Source of the DNA: Nocardia suismassiliense
GTDB lineage: Bacteria > Actinomycetota > Actinomycetes > Mycobacteriales > Mycobacteriaceae
DNA length: 64,000 bases
Assembly (NCBI RefSeq): GCF_900269665.1
Contig: NZ_LT985361.1
Coordinates: 8,848,174 to 8,912,173 of the forward strand
Direction: 5' to 3'
The notes under the pieces were generated by a model. That model was not told the origin of the DNA. It did no database searches and worked only from the letters and a program-made list of their open reading frames with translations. Shown here piece after piece: positions 26,157-35,257 of the stretch (within the stretch, counting starts at the first letter, position 1; every line of letters starts with the position of its first letter). The position numbers and the translations under genes are program-made.

Positions 26157-27290
26157 ATGCGGAAATCGGTCCTAGCCGCTGCGTTCACCCTCGCCTGCAC
26201 CGCAGGCCTGCTGAATCTGCCGGTCGCGACAGCGGCGCCCGCTGGCACGGTCGAGTCGGTCGCCCCGCTGACCCCGGCCGCGACCCTGCCGGGCTCGGTG
26301 AACTCGGCCCGCCTGCTGTACAGCTCGACCACCGCGAACGATGTGCCCGCCACGGCGAGCGCGGCCGTCTACTTCCCACCGGGCGAGCCACCGGCGGGCG
26401 GCTGGCCGGTGATCGCCTGGGCCCACGGCACCGTCGGCCTCGGCGACAATTGCGCGTACAGCGTCGCGGGGCCCGGGGCGGTCGAACGCGACTGGGCCTA
26501 TCTCGGAACGTGGCTACAGCAGGGCTACGCGATCGTCGCCGCCGATTACGCCGGGCTCGGCACCCCGGGTGAGCATCCGTATCTCAACGGGATCGTGGAG
26601 GCGCACAATGTCGTCGACGCGGTCCGGGCGGCCACCGCGCAGTATCCGTCGCTCGCCAAGAAGTGGGTGGTCGTCGGCCAGTCCCAGGGTGGCGGCGCGG
26701 CCGTCTATACCGCGCGCTACGCCACTGAATTCGGCGGTCCGGAGCTCGACTACCGCGGCGCGGTCGGCACCGGCGTACCCGCGTATATCGAGGACATCCT
26801 GACTCCGCTCGGCCCGGGCATGCCGCCGGTGAAGCTGAGCCCGCACTCCACGGGCTACACGCTCTACATCCTCAACGGGCTGCGCACCACCTACCCGGAG
26901 CTGAACATCGAGTCGTTCCTCACCGACGCGGGCCGCTCGTGGCTGGCCAAGGCGCGCGAGGACTGCCTGGTACCGCTCGGCGACGAGCTCGCGGCCGCGG
27001 GCGTGGTGCTCGGCAACCTGTTCAGTAAGCCGCTCAACCAGATCCCCGACCTGCACGGACTGCTCACCCGCTACCTCGGGCTGCCCGAATCCGGCTACGA
27101 CAAGCCGGTATTCCTGGGCCAGGGACTGCGCGACACCGACGTCATCACGCCGGAGACGCTGCGATTCGCCGCCGTATTGCAGGCGAACGGGCAGCCGGTG
27201 CGATTGCACACCTACCCGGAGGACCACAGCGGCGCGGTGAACGCGTCGCTGCGGGATTCGGTGCCGTTCGTGCGTGGCCTGTTCGGCTGA
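26157..27290 (+). CDS. Secreted lipase/esterase of the LIP family
   Basis: 377 residues with a Sec signal peptide (MRKSVLAAAFTLACTAGLL to about residue 28, cleavage near ATAAPAG). Alpha/beta hydrolase: oxyanion strand GWPVIAWAHGT, nucleophile elbow VVVGQSQGGGAAV, and candidate acid and base in GLRDTDVITPE and YPEDHSGAVN. This is the secretory lipase family found in several copies in nocardiae; it would cut extracellular or envelope lipids. A second, diverged member lies at 57160-58557. Stand-alone transcription unit. Confidence 0.88.
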   Translation: MRKSVLAAAFTLACTAGLLNLPVATAAPAGTVESVAPLTPAATLPGSVNSARLLYSSTTANDVPATASAAVYFPPGEPPAGGWPVIAWAHGTVGLGDNCAYSVAGPGAVERDWAYLGTWLQQGYAIVAADYAGLGTPGEHPYLNGIVEAHNVVDAVRAATAQYPSLAKKWVVVGQSQGGGAAVYTARYATEFGGPELDYRGAVGTGVPAYIEDILTPLGPGMPPVKLSPHSTGYTLYILNGLRTTYPELNIESFLTDAGRSWLAKAREDCLVPLGDELAAAGVVLGNLFSKPLNQIPDLHGLLTRYLGLPESGYDKPVFLGQGLRDTDVITPETLRFAAVLQANGQPVRLHTYPEDHSGAVNASLRDSVPFVRGLFG

Positions 27291-27339
27291 TCCCCCCGCG
27301 GAACTGCGCGGCCGGTCCCCCGCCGGCCGCGCATTTCGG

Positions 27340-27531
27340 CTAGCCGGACAGGCTGGTGAGCGTGCACATCATTACCGCGAGCGGGTGGATGACGCCCTCG
27401 CAGCTCTTGGCGACCGACTCGACCGGGGTGTACTCGCCCAGCGGCAGCGGGGCCGCCGTGGCCGCTCCGCTGCCGATCAGGGTTGCCGCGCCGACCAGGG
27501 CGGCGGCGACAATTCCACGTACTGCGAACAT
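27340..27531 (-). CDS. Tiny exported CX11C protein, copy 1
   Basis: 63 residues: signal peptide (MFAVRGIVAAALVGAATLIG, cleavage near ATAAPLP) and a mature part of about 37 residues with exactly two cysteines in SCEGVIHPLAVMMCTLTSLSG, probably one disulfide. GGAG ribosome-binding site six bases before ATG. Function unknown. The next gene upstream on the same strand is a clear paralogue. Confidence 0.8.
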   Translation of the reverse strand: MFAVRGIVAAALVGAATLIGSGAATAAPLPLGEYTPVESVAKSCEGVIHPLAVMMCTLTSLSG

Positions 27532-27656
27532 TCGAACTCCTCATGCATCAGCTGGACGCCGAACCTGTCGGCGCGCACAAGCATTGCACGACTCGAATTG
27601 TGTTGCCGCATAACCGAGTCGGCGCAGCGATCAGCTGCCCAGCGGCGGGCCGCCCG

Positions 27657-27851
27657 CTAGCCGGACAGGCTGCTGATCATGCAGACCAGCAGGGCGAACG
27701 GGTGGGGGACGCCGCCGCAGGTGCCCTGAACGGTCTCGACCTGGGGCGCGTGCGGCTCGAGCGGCAACGGCGCCGCGGCGGCCGATCCGGCGCCGATCAG
27801 GGTGGCGGCACCGATGATGGCGGCGGCGGCGAATCCACGTACTGCGAACAT
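27657..27851 (-). CDS. Tiny exported CX11C protein, copy 2
   Basis: 64 residues, same build as copy 1: signal peptide starting MFAVRGFAAAAIIGAATLIG and mature end TCGGVPHPFALLVCMISSLS. The shared core is CxGVxHPxAxxxC and the ending SLSG. GAGGAG ribosome-binding site. The two genes and their leaders are one tandem duplication with a 320-bp step. Function unknown; a small cell-wall or secreted peptide. Confidence 0.8.
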   Translation of the reverse strand: MFAVRGFAAAAIIGAATLIGAGSAAAAPLPLEPHAPQVETVQGTCGGVPHPFALLVCMISSLSG

Positions 27852-27952
27852 TCGAACTCCTCGTGCATCGGGTAGACGGCCGAACCTTAATCGGCGAGCC
27901 CCTCGCTACGCATGACCCGAATTATGTTGCCTCGTCCGACCCGGCGCGGAAG

Positions 27953-28873
27953 TCAGCCGGTCCGCGCCGGATGGACCCGGCGCCAATGCTCGGCGATATC
28001 GATGCGGCGGGTGATCCATACCTTGTCGTGCGACTGCACGTGGTCCAGGAAGCGTTCCAGCGCGGCGGTCCTGGCCGGGCGGCCGACGATGCGGCAGTGC
28101 AAGCCGATCGACAGCATCTTCGGACTGCCCTGCGCGCCTTCGCGATACAGCACATCGAAGGCGTCGCGCAGGTGCGCGAAGAACTGCTCGCCGGTGGCAA
28201 AGCCCGCGGCCGAGGCGAACCGCATGTCGTTGGTGTCCAGCGTGTACGGCACCACCAGGTGGTCTCGGCCGTGCACGGTGACCCAGTAGGGCAGGTCGTC
28301 GGCGTAGGAGTCCGCGTCGTAGACGAAGCCGCCGTGCTCGACCACCAGCTCCCGGGTGTTCGGGGAGTCGCGCCCGGTGTACCAGCCCAGCGGTGCCGCA
28401 CCGGTGAGTTCGGTGAGGATGCGCACCGCCTCGGCCATTTCCGCGCGTTCGGTGTCACGGTCGGTCAGCTGGTAGGACTTCCAGCGCAAGCCGTGACAGG
28501 CGATCTCGTGGCCGAGTTCGCGAAAAGCGGCTACCGCCTCCGGGTTTCGCCGCAGAGCGTGGGCGACAGCGAAAATGGTCAGCGGCAGGCCGCGGCGCTC
28601 GAAAACGCGCAGCACGCGCCACAGCCCGGCGCGGGAGCCGTACTCGTAGAGCGACTCCATGCTCATGTGCCGGTTCGGAAAAGCCTGCGCCGGCGTCATT
28701 TCCGAGAGGAAGGTCTCCGAGTGCTCGTCGCCGTCGAGCACGTTGAGCTCGCCGCCCTCCTCGTAGTTCAGCACGAACTGGACGGCGATCCGCGCATCGC
28801 CGGGCCACTGCGGATCGGGCGGTGTCGGGCCGTAGCCGAGGAAGTCGCGGCTCGGCGCGACCGGCTCGCTCAT
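27953..28873 (-). CDS. puuE: PuuE-type allantoinase (polysaccharide-deacetylase fold)
   Basis: 306 residues. Metal-independent allantoinase of the PuuE group: PSRDFLGYGPTPPDPQWPGD at the N-terminus, FVLNYEEGGELNVLDGDEHS, GHEIACHGLRWKSYQ, LGWYTGRDSPNTRELV and YDADSYADDLPYW are standard segments. Opens allantoin to allantoate. ATG overlaps the allantoicase stop (ATGA), so it is the last gene of the XDH-DUF6986-alc-puuE operon. Confidence 0.9.
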   Translation of the reverse strand: MSEPVAPSRDFLGYGPTPPDPQWPGDARIAVQFVLNYEEGGELNVLDGDEHSETFLSEMTPAQAFPNRHMSMESLYEYGSRAGLWRVLRVFERRGLPLTIFAVAHALRRNPEAVAAFRELGHEIACHGLRWKSYQLTDRDTERAEMAEAVRILTELTGAAPLGWYTGRDSPNTRELVVEHGGFVYDADSYADDLPYWVTVHGRDHLVVPYTLDTNDMRFASAAGFATGEQFFAHLRDAFDVLYREGAQGSPKMLSIGLHCRIVGRPARTAALERFLDHVQSHDKVWITRRIDIAEHWRRVHPARTG

Positions 28874-29907
28874 CCGCCGAGCTCGCCGAACAGCCGCAGC
28901 CGGGCGAGACCACCGTCGGGGTAGATGTCCAACCGCACCTCCTCCACCGACGCCGCCATCGGCGCGATGGCGAACTGGTGCCTGGTGTCGGGCAAAAGAT
29001 CGGTGCGCGGCAGCAATTCGAGCTCGGTGCCGTCGTTGGTGCGCCCGGTCAGGCGCGCCGCGCCGGGACTGTTGCCGAGGAAGTACGAGGTGTCGATCTC
29101 GGCGAGCCGGATCAGGCCGGGCCCGGCGAGCCGGATCCGCACCCAGTCGTTGCCGTCGTCGCGGCGGCGCGCGGTCTCCCAGCCGTCGCCCATCCGCCGG
29201 GCCAACCCGGGATACAGCAGCTGATTCGGCGAACTGTAGAAGCGGTTGGAGCAATCGAGCACCAGCGCACCGTTTTCCAGCGCCGCCAGATCGAGCGGGC
29301 CGAGCCCCAGCAGCCGGGGGTCGGGGCTGCCCTCGCCGTGCACCCGCAGCCGCGCCACCCCGCCGTCGGGGTGCATGGTGAGTTTGACGTGGGTCCACCG
29401 CCGTTCGCTCGCGACGGCGAACGGATTGCGGCTGTCCCCGGCCACTGGCGCGTGGTCGATCAGCGTTTCCCAATCGTCGCGGGCGGCAATGCTTTCCGCG
29501 GACGGATAGTCGGCGACCTCCAGCGCGGCCACCGAGACCGCGGGCGGATAGTTGCCCTTGAACCAGGCGGTGTCGACCACGACGCCGCGGATCACGCCGG
29601 GCACGCCGAGCCGCACGATGGCGAAGTCGTCGCCGGGACGGCCGCGGTGCCTGCGGGTTTCCCAGCCGTCGTAGACCTGGCCCTTGTGCCCGAAGGTCGC
29701 CGGCTGGTACTCGGCCGGACCCGGGTTGATCAAATTCTCCTTCTCCGCGAAGAATTCGTCGTTCGCCCAGATCACCGAACCGCCGAGCGGGCGAACGGCC
29801 AGGTCGGGCAGCAGGGTGAAGTCCGCGGCGGGTGCCGCGCTGCCCGTGGGATGGACGCGCACCTGCGGCGCGGATTTCCCGCCGCCGGTGACGATTTCGG
29901 CGGTCAT
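28870..29907 (-). CDS. alc: Allantoicase
   Basis: 345 residues, two repeated jelly-roll allantoicase domains: GGSVIWANDEFFAEKENLI and VYDGWETRRHRGRPGDDFAIVRL in the first, and MGDGWETARRRDDGNDWVRI in the second. Both repeats carry the GWET and HPDGG/YPDGG patterns. Hydrolyses allantoate to ureidoglycolate and urea in the cytosol. Start and stop each overlap the neighbouring gene by four bases. Confidence 0.95.
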   Translation of the reverse strand: MTAEIVTGGGKSAPQVRVHPTGSAAPAADFTLLPDLAVRPLGGSVIWANDEFFAEKENLINPGPAEYQPATFGHKGQVYDGWETRRHRGRPGDDFAIVRLGVPGVIRGVVVDTAWFKGNYPPAVSVAALEVADYPSAESIAARDDWETLIDHAPVAGDSRNPFAVASERRWTHVKLTMHPDGGVARLRVHGEGSPDPRLLGLGPLDLAALENGALVLDCSNRFYSSPNQLLYPGLARRMGDGWETARRRDDGNDWVRIRLAGPGLIRLAEIDTSYFLGNSPGAARLTGRTNDGTELELLPRTDLLPDTRHQFAIAPMAASVEEVRLDIYPDGGLARLRLFGELGG

Positions 29908-31136
29908 GACCGTACCTCCTGCGGAATCGGCGCTCGCGTGACCAAGGCACGCAATACCGCCGGTGACAATTCGGGCGCTCGGGCGGCGAGGTCTTCGGCG
30001 GTCCGGGCGCCACATTCCACGCCGCGTAAGACGGTGGCCGCCAACGCTTCCGCGGTGGCCGGTTCATCCATGACCCCGCCCGAGCGGCGGTCCAGGTAGG
30101 CCTGCAACCGCGGCACGGCCACGTCGATCGCCTGCCGGAAGAAGTCGTAAGTCGCCAGCCAGCGGGTGACCAGGTGACCGGGGTGCATGTCCCAGCCCTG
30201 GTAGTAGCCGCGGCGCAGCGACCGGCCGACCAGGCGGTGGTGATTGCGCAGCGCCGCTTCCGGCTCGGTGTCCGGCACGATCTGGGTGGAGCCGTCGCAC
30301 ACCCACACGCCGGTCTGCGCGGCCGCCACCTGCATGACCGATTTCGCGTAGTCCGCGGCGGGGTGGTCGAGTGCCTGGTCCGGCGCGGCGACACCGCAGG
30401 CGGCGGTGTAGTCGTAGGTGCCGAAATGCAATGCGCTGCATCGGCCCTCGGCCAGGCCGATCATGCGGGCGATCGGCGCGGTGCCGTCGGCGGCGATGAT
30501 CGCCTGCGGACTCTCGATCTGCAGCTCGAAGCGCAGCGTGCCCGCGCGCAGCCGGTAGCCGCTCTCCAGCCCTTCACACAGTGCGACCAGCGCCGGGACC
30601 TGCTCGGCGGCTCGGATTTTGGGGACGGTGAAGACGAAACCCGCAGGCACGTCGACCATGGCCGCCAGCACCAGCTCGAGGGTGCGCACGGTGCGGTTGC
30701 GTTCGCCGACGGCCAGACCCTTCGTCCGGATTCCGTAGCTCTGCGGACGGTACGGCGTATAGGCCCAGGTAGCGAGCACCGCTCCCGCGGCACTGGCCGC
30801 CTCGTCCTCCTCCGCGTCCGTGCGGAAGCCGTAACCGTCTTCGAAGTCGATGCGCAGATCCTGAATCGGATCCTGCGCCAGCCGCTTGCGCACGTCGGGT
30901 AGCGAACCCGTCGAATCCAGCTCGGCCAGCAGGTCGTGGTGGCGATCGAGCAACTCGACAGCCGCCGCGCCCCAGGTGCTCGGGGTGTCCTCCATGATCC
31001 GGTCGGCCGGCACATAGGCGGTGTGGATCGGCTGCGCCCGCCCATCCGTCCCCGGATAGCGCGTACGCAACTCCGTGTCGACGGTATCGAGCATGGCATC
31101 GATCCTGGCCCGGACATTCTCCGGCAACCGTGTCAC
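29904..31136 (-). CDS. DUF6986 protein (HpcH/HpaI-aldolase-like)
   Basis: 410 residues, GTG start overlapping the XDH stop and ATGA overlap with alc. A TIM-barrel of the citrate-lyase-beta/malate-synthase-like type: LRIDFEDGYGFRTDAEEDEA and FELQIESPQAIIA resemble the metal-binding Glu/Asp positions; FGTYDYTAACG and YYQGWDMHPGHLVTRW are family landmarks. No characterised reaction is known to me. Lying between xanthine dehydrogenase and allantoicase, it may act on ureidoglycolate or condense the released glyoxylate (inference). Confidence 0.7.
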   Translation of the reverse strand: MTRLPENVRARIDAMLDTVDTELRTRYPGTDGRAQPIHTAYVPADRIMEDTPSTWGAAAVELLDRHHDLLAELDSTGSLPDVRKRLAQDPIQDLRIDFEDGYGFRTDAEEDEAASAAGAVLATWAYTPYRPQSYGIRTKGLAVGERNRTVRTLELVLAAMVDVPAGFVFTVPKIRAAEQVPALVALCEGLESGYRLRAGTLRFELQIESPQAIIAADGTAPIARMIGLAEGRCSALHFGTYDYTAACGVAAPDQALDHPAADYAKSVMQVAAAQTGVWVCDGSTQIVPDTEPEAALRNHHRLVGRSLRRGYYQGWDMHPGHLVTRWLATYDFFRQAIDVAVPRLQAYLDRRSGGVMDEPATAEALAATVLRGVECGARTAEDLAARAPELSPAVLRALVTRAPIPQEVRS

Positions 31137-33955
31137 CTTCGGTCTCCTTCCTGCATGGCGCGCCAGATCCGATCAGCCGTCATCGGCAACCGATCAGGCC
31201 GCACCCCGACAGCATCGCGTATCGCGTTCGCCAGCGCCGGGGCGACCGGGTTGTACGGGGACTCGCTCATCGACTTGGCGCCCAGCGGGCCGAACTCGTC
31301 GGCGGTGTCGGCGAAGTACACCTCGGTGCGCGGCACGTCGGCGAACTGCGGAATGTGATAGTGCCGCAGGGAGTGCGTGGTGATCACGCCGCGCTCGCTG
31401 CGCATGTCCTCGTACAGCGCCGTGCCGATGGCCTGCGCGACGCCGCCCTCCACCTGCCCGCGGCACTGCACCGGGTTGAGCACGGTCCCGGCGTCGGCGG
31501 CCTGGATCGACTGGAGGATGCGCACCGCGCCGGTGTCCGGATGCACGGCCACCCGGAAGGCGTGCACGTTGAAGCTCACCGAGCGCGGCGTGCCCGCGTG
31601 CTCGCCGTGCGCGGTCAGTTCGCCGTCGGCCAGCAACTCGGTTACGCCAAAAACCTGGTCGCCGCACCGGACTCCGTGGGCGACCAGCACGCAGTCGTGC
31701 TCGGGCAGCCCGGCCAGCTTCGCCGCTCGGGCCAGCAGCAGTCTGCGCAATTCGAGCGCCGCCGCGTAGCTTGCCTTGCCCGCCACCACGATTCCGGTGG
31801 AGCCGAACGCGCCGGTGTCGTGCCCGATCAGATCGGTGTCGGATTGCCGGACCACGATGCGCGCCGCGTCGGTCTCCAGCGCCGTGGCCGCGAGCTGCGC
31901 GTGCACGGTGGTGGTGCCGTTGCCGAATTCCGCGGTGCCGACCCGGAGTTCGTACCGGCCGTCGGGCAGCAGGGTGATCGTCGCGTCCGCCGAATGCCCG
32001 CGTGGCGGGATGGTCGCGATCATCGCCACCGCCATGCCGGTGCCGGTCCGCCATTGCGGGCCGGGCGCCGCTGTTCCGTTGCCCCGCAACAGTGCTCGTT
32101 CGGCCAGGTCGAGGCACTGGTCCAGGCCGTAACTGCCGAAGCTCAGGTCGCTGTCGTCCACCTCGGCGCCGACGAACTCGTCACCGGGCACCACCACATT
32201 GCGCCGCCGGAACTCGAACGGATCGATGCCGAGTTCGCGCGCCAGCTCGTCCAGCGCGGACTCGATCCCGAAGATCACCTGCCCGAGTCCGTAGCCGCGG
32301 AAGGCGCCGGAGGGAATGTTGTTGGTGTACACCGCCTGCGCGTCCACCCGCTTGTTGGCGCAGCGGTACACCTCGATCGACTCGCCGACGCCGTGGAACA
32401 TCACCCCGGCACTGTGGTTGCCGTACGCGCCCGCGTCGGCGAGCACGTCGACCGCCAGTGCGGTCAGCACCCCGTCGGCGCCAGCGCCCGCAGTCACCTC
32501 GACCCGCATCGGATGACGGCAAGTGGCCGAGGTGAACTCGTCTGCCCTGGTGAATTCGTACTGCACGGGCCGCCCGGTCCGCAGTACCGCCAGGGCGATC
32601 AGGTCCTCGGCCAGCATCTCCTGCTTGGCGCCGAACCCACCACCGACCCTGGTGGCGAACACCCGCACCTGATCGCGCCGCAGCCCGAACACCTGACAGA
32701 GTTCGTTGCGCACCAGGAACGGCACCTGGGTACTGCACCGGATGACCAGCCTGCCCTCGCCGTCCAACCAGCCGATCCCGCCGTGTGTTTCAAGATGCAC
32801 GTGTTGTCCGCGCGGCGAATGCCACACGCCGCGCACGACTTTCGCCGCCGCCGCGAACCCCGCCGACACCTCGCCGACCTCGCCGTGGATCTCGGCGATC
32901 AGATTGCGCGCCGGATCCGCGATCCGCGCCGAATCCGGTTTCTCCGCATGGAGTTTCGGGGCATCCGGCGCCAAGGCCTCGGCCGGATCGAACACCGCGG
33001 GCAGCACCTCGTACTCGACCTGCAAGGCCCGGCAACCGGCGCGGGCAGCCGCCGAACTCTCCGCGACCACCGCCGCGACCCGTTGCCCGGCGAAGCGCAT
33101 CGTGCGATCGAGCACAAAGGTGTCGTCGGGGTCGTCGGCCCGCAACTCGTGCCGGGCGGTGGAGAACGCCACGTCCGGCGCGTCCGCGTAGGTGAGCACG
33201 GCGTGCACGCCCGGCAGGGCCTCGGCCGCTGCCGTGTCGATGGACACGATGCGGGCGTGCGCGTGCGGACTGGGCAGGACCGCAATGTGCAGTGGCGCGG
33301 TGGGCGGCGAGACCTCAGGTGCACCAGGAGAATTCGCTTCCTCGGTGCCGTCGTTCGCCACCGACGGCATGGCGTCGAGATCGATGTCGAAGGTGAACGG
33401 CTCTGCGCCACGCACGATCCGCGCCCCGGCGGGCGCGCCGACTCCGCTACCGGCGCGTCCGGCGACCGCGTGCTCGTGTCCCGCGCATACTCCGGCGCCA
33501 TCCGCTTCGGCAGGTGCTCGGCCGGTCAGCGCCTCGGCGATGGACCGATAACCCGTGCAACGGCACAGGTTTCCCTTCATCAGCTCGGGCAACTCGGCGT
33601 CGGCTGGGCCGTCTTCGGTACCGCAGCCGAGCCCGGCCGCGGTGACCACCATTCCCGCGGTACAGAACCCGCATTGGAAGGCAGCGTTCTCGACGAAGCT
33701 GCGCTGCACGGGATGTGGGTCTTCGGCGGTGCCGAGCCCAGCGGCCGTCGTGACCGCACGACCGGCGACCCGATGAGCCGGAATCAGGCAGGAGTGCACG
33801 GTCGTTCCGTCGAGCTGCACCGAGCAGGCACCGCAATCGCCGGTGTCACAACCCTTTTTCACGGACGAAGTGCCTTGCTCGCGCAGCAGAGTGCGCAGGC
33901 ACTGACCCGGGCGTGGTTCGGCCTCGACGGGCCGGCCGTCGACTTCGAATCTCAT
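31133..33955 (-). CDS. Xanthine dehydrogenase-type fusion: 2Fe-2S plus molybdopterin subunit
   Basis: 940 residues. Residues 1-165 are the two 2Fe-2S domains (GCDTGDCGACSVQLDG; QCGFCTAGM with GNLCRCTGYRSI). A Pro/Gly-rich linker leads to the molybdopterin domain with RVGGGFGAKQEM, the GNHSAGVM and IPSGAFRGYGLGQ segments, and the C-terminal GPLGAKSMSESPYNP carrying the expected catalytic Glu. Normally these are separate xdh subunits; here they are one chain. Oxidises hypoxanthine/xanthine to urate, given the context. It overlaps the FAD-subunit gene and the DUF6986 gene. Confidence 0.92.
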   Translation of the reverse strand: MRFEVDGRPVEAEPRPGQCLRTLLREQGTSSVKKGCDTGDCGACSVQLDGTTVHSCLIPAHRVAGRAVTTAAGLGTAEDPHPVQRSFVENAAFQCGFCTAGMVVTAAGLGCGTEDGPADAELPELMKGNLCRCTGYRSIAEALTGRAPAEADGAGVCAGHEHAVAGRAGSGVGAPAGARIVRGAEPFTFDIDLDAMPSVANDGTEEANSPGAPEVSPPTAPLHIAVLPSPHAHARIVSIDTAAAEALPGVHAVLTYADAPDVAFSTARHELRADDPDDTFVLDRTMRFAGQRVAAVVAESSAAARAGCRALQVEYEVLPAVFDPAEALAPDAPKLHAEKPDSARIADPARNLIAEIHGEVGEVSAGFAAAAKVVRGVWHSPRGQHVHLETHGGIGWLDGEGRLVIRCSTQVPFLVRNELCQVFGLRRDQVRVFATRVGGGFGAKQEMLAEDLIALAVLRTGRPVQYEFTRADEFTSATCRHPMRVEVTAGAGADGVLTALAVDVLADAGAYGNHSAGVMFHGVGESIEVYRCANKRVDAQAVYTNNIPSGAFRGYGLGQVIFGIESALDELARELGIDPFEFRRRNVVVPGDEFVGAEVDDSDLSFGSYGLDQCLDLAERALLRGNGTAAPGPQWRTGTGMAVAMIATIPPRGHSADATITLLPDGRYELRVGTAEFGNGTTTVHAQLAATALETDAARIVVRQSDTDLIGHDTGAFGSTGIVVAGKASYAAALELRRLLLARAAKLAGLPEHDCVLVAHGVRCGDQVFGVTELLADGELTAHGEHAGTPRSVSFNVHAFRVAVHPDTGAVRILQSIQAADAGTVLNPVQCRGQVEGGVAQAIGTALYEDMRSERGVITTHSLRHYHIPQFADVPRTEVYFADTADEFGPLGAKSMSESPYNPVAPALANAIRDAVGVRPDRLPMTADRIWRAMQEGDRR

Positions 33956-34803
33956 GACCGCCCCCCATCACGTAGCTCGTCGGCGACCTCGCGAGCGAGT
34001 ACGCCGGTGACATGGCGACGCCAGTCGGGCGCGCCATGCGGGTCGTCGAACCACAGCGACGGAGCTATCCCGGCGACCATGGCATCGATCTCGGCCTGAC
34101 TCGGCGGCGCGGCGAAATCCAGCACGACCGGCCGATCGGTAGCGGCGGTGATGGTGACGACGCATCGACCACTGGGCTCACGGCGCCCCATCACCACGGA
34201 CCCGGACCGGCCGAGCGGCGCGAGCGCCACCTTCCGGAAACTGGTGTGCGCCAGCAGACTCGCCGTCGGCACGGTGATCGAACGCAACACCTCGCCGGCC
34301 CGCAGCACATTCTGCTCCGGACCGAGTACGAACTCCCGCAACGGAATCCGGCGGTCCGCACCGTCCCGATCCCACACCAGCGCGACACCGTCCAGTGCGG
34401 TCAACGCCGCGAGCACACCACCGGCGGGCAACGACAGACACACGTTGCCACCTACCGTGGCAGTGCGCCAGATCTTGTGTGACGCAAGCAAAGCCCGGCA
34501 ACCCTGCGCGAACAGCCTTGTCCCCGGCCAGTCTTCGCGCAGCAACGGCGCACCGAGCTCGCGACCTGGCACCGCGCCGGCGAACTCGGCCAGCGTGCAG
34601 GTCGCCGCGATCTCCAGCCCGTCCGGCACCACGGTGTACGCGGGCCAGCCGAGCGCGGTGATGTCGATCAGCCGGTCGAGCTGGTTGTGCGGCTCGGAGA
34701 ACAAGTAGGTCCCGCCGGCGAGCACCGCGCACGAACCACCGACGGCACCGAGGTCAGCGCGTTTCCGCGCCACCGACACCTCCCGGATCGTGTCCAGGTC
34801 CAC
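33952..34803 (-). CDS. Xanthine dehydrogenase FAD-binding subunit
   Basis: 283 residues, GTG start with AGGTGAG upstream. FAD-PCMH domain: VLAGGTYLFSEPHN, LIDITALG, TATVGGNVCLSLPAGG (cofactor loop), then a CO-dehydrogenase C-terminal domain with FRKVALAPLGRSGSVV. First gene of the left purine operon; overlaps the fused Fe-S/Mo gene by four bases. Electron transfer would run Mo to Fe-S to this FAD subunit to NAD+. Confidence 0.9.
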   Translation of the reverse strand: MDLDTIREVSVARKRADLGAVGGSCAVLAGGTYLFSEPHNQLDRLIDITALGWPAYTVVPDGLEIAATCTLAEFAGAVPGRELGAPLLREDWPGTRLFAQGCRALLASHKIWRTATVGGNVCLSLPAGGVLAALTALDGVALVWDRDGADRRIPLREFVLGPEQNVLRAGEVLRSITVPTASLLAHTSFRKVALAPLGRSGSVVMGRREPSGRCVVTITAATDRPVVLDFAAPPSQAEIDAMVAGIAPSLWFDDPHGAPDWRRHVTGVLAREVADELRDGGRS

Positions 34804-34833
34804 GTCTCACCTCACTTCATTGCCGCTACGGCC

Positions 34834-34874
34834 ACAGTAGGAGCGGGGAGTTGCCGCAATGTTGCACAACTCCC
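34834..34874 (-). promoter_or_regulatory. Operator/promoter of the xanthine dehydrogenase operon
   Basis: Inverted repeat GGGAGTTG (34846-34853) and CAACTCCC (34867-34874), spacer 13 bases, with a second palindrome GCAATGTTGC (34856-34865) inside it. On the minus strand it is followed by TACTGT (34839-34834), a good -10 box about 30 bases before the GTG. Likely a repressor site for purine or allantoin response; the regulator is not identified. Confidence 0.55.
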
Positions 34875-35257
34875 GCCCCAGATTGCGCGGCCGTTACCTG
34901 ACCGCCCACTCCGCTTCCCGGGATCGCCCGCACACCCCCGCGGCACTCGACGTCCGTTCCGTCCGCCCCGAGCCATTCAGAGGCGGCACCGTTCCAGTAT
35001 CCCGCACCTGCCCTGAACTGGCCCAATGCCAATTCAATACCTGCCGGTCTATTTATCCCGGCTACCCGCACAGGCCGCGAGAATCGCGTGCCGGCACCAC
35101 CCCCGCGCGACACGCCGCACCCCCGGTCCACGGCGCGCTGTCGACACGCGCGATCGAACACGTTCCACACTCGACAACCGGGCAGCCGCCGGATTAATCT
35201 CCATCGCGGCCCGCTCTGTGTGACATTTCCCACGCATCGCCGGACCGTCCCTTACTG
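34875..35257. other. Gene-free spacer between the xdh operon and 2OG oxygenase
   Basis: About 380 bases; reading frames here are short and look like shadows. Its right end must hold the promoter of the oxygenase gene, but no convincing boxes were found. Confidence 0.4.

Larger units (their letters stand above)
27340..27900. repeat. Tandem duplication carrying the two tiny exported genes
   Basis: The start codons are 320 bp apart. Similarity covers the coding region and about 40 bases of leader (TTCGAACTCCTCRTGCATCR and following), then fades. Divergence of roughly a third in the mature part shows the duplication is not recent. Confidence 0.7.

Noticed and set aside
31130..34099. 989-codon plus-strand open frame opposite the xanthine dehydrogenase fusion
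   Set aside because: Mirror frame of high-G+C codons; the minus-strand frame has full Fe-S and Mo motifs.
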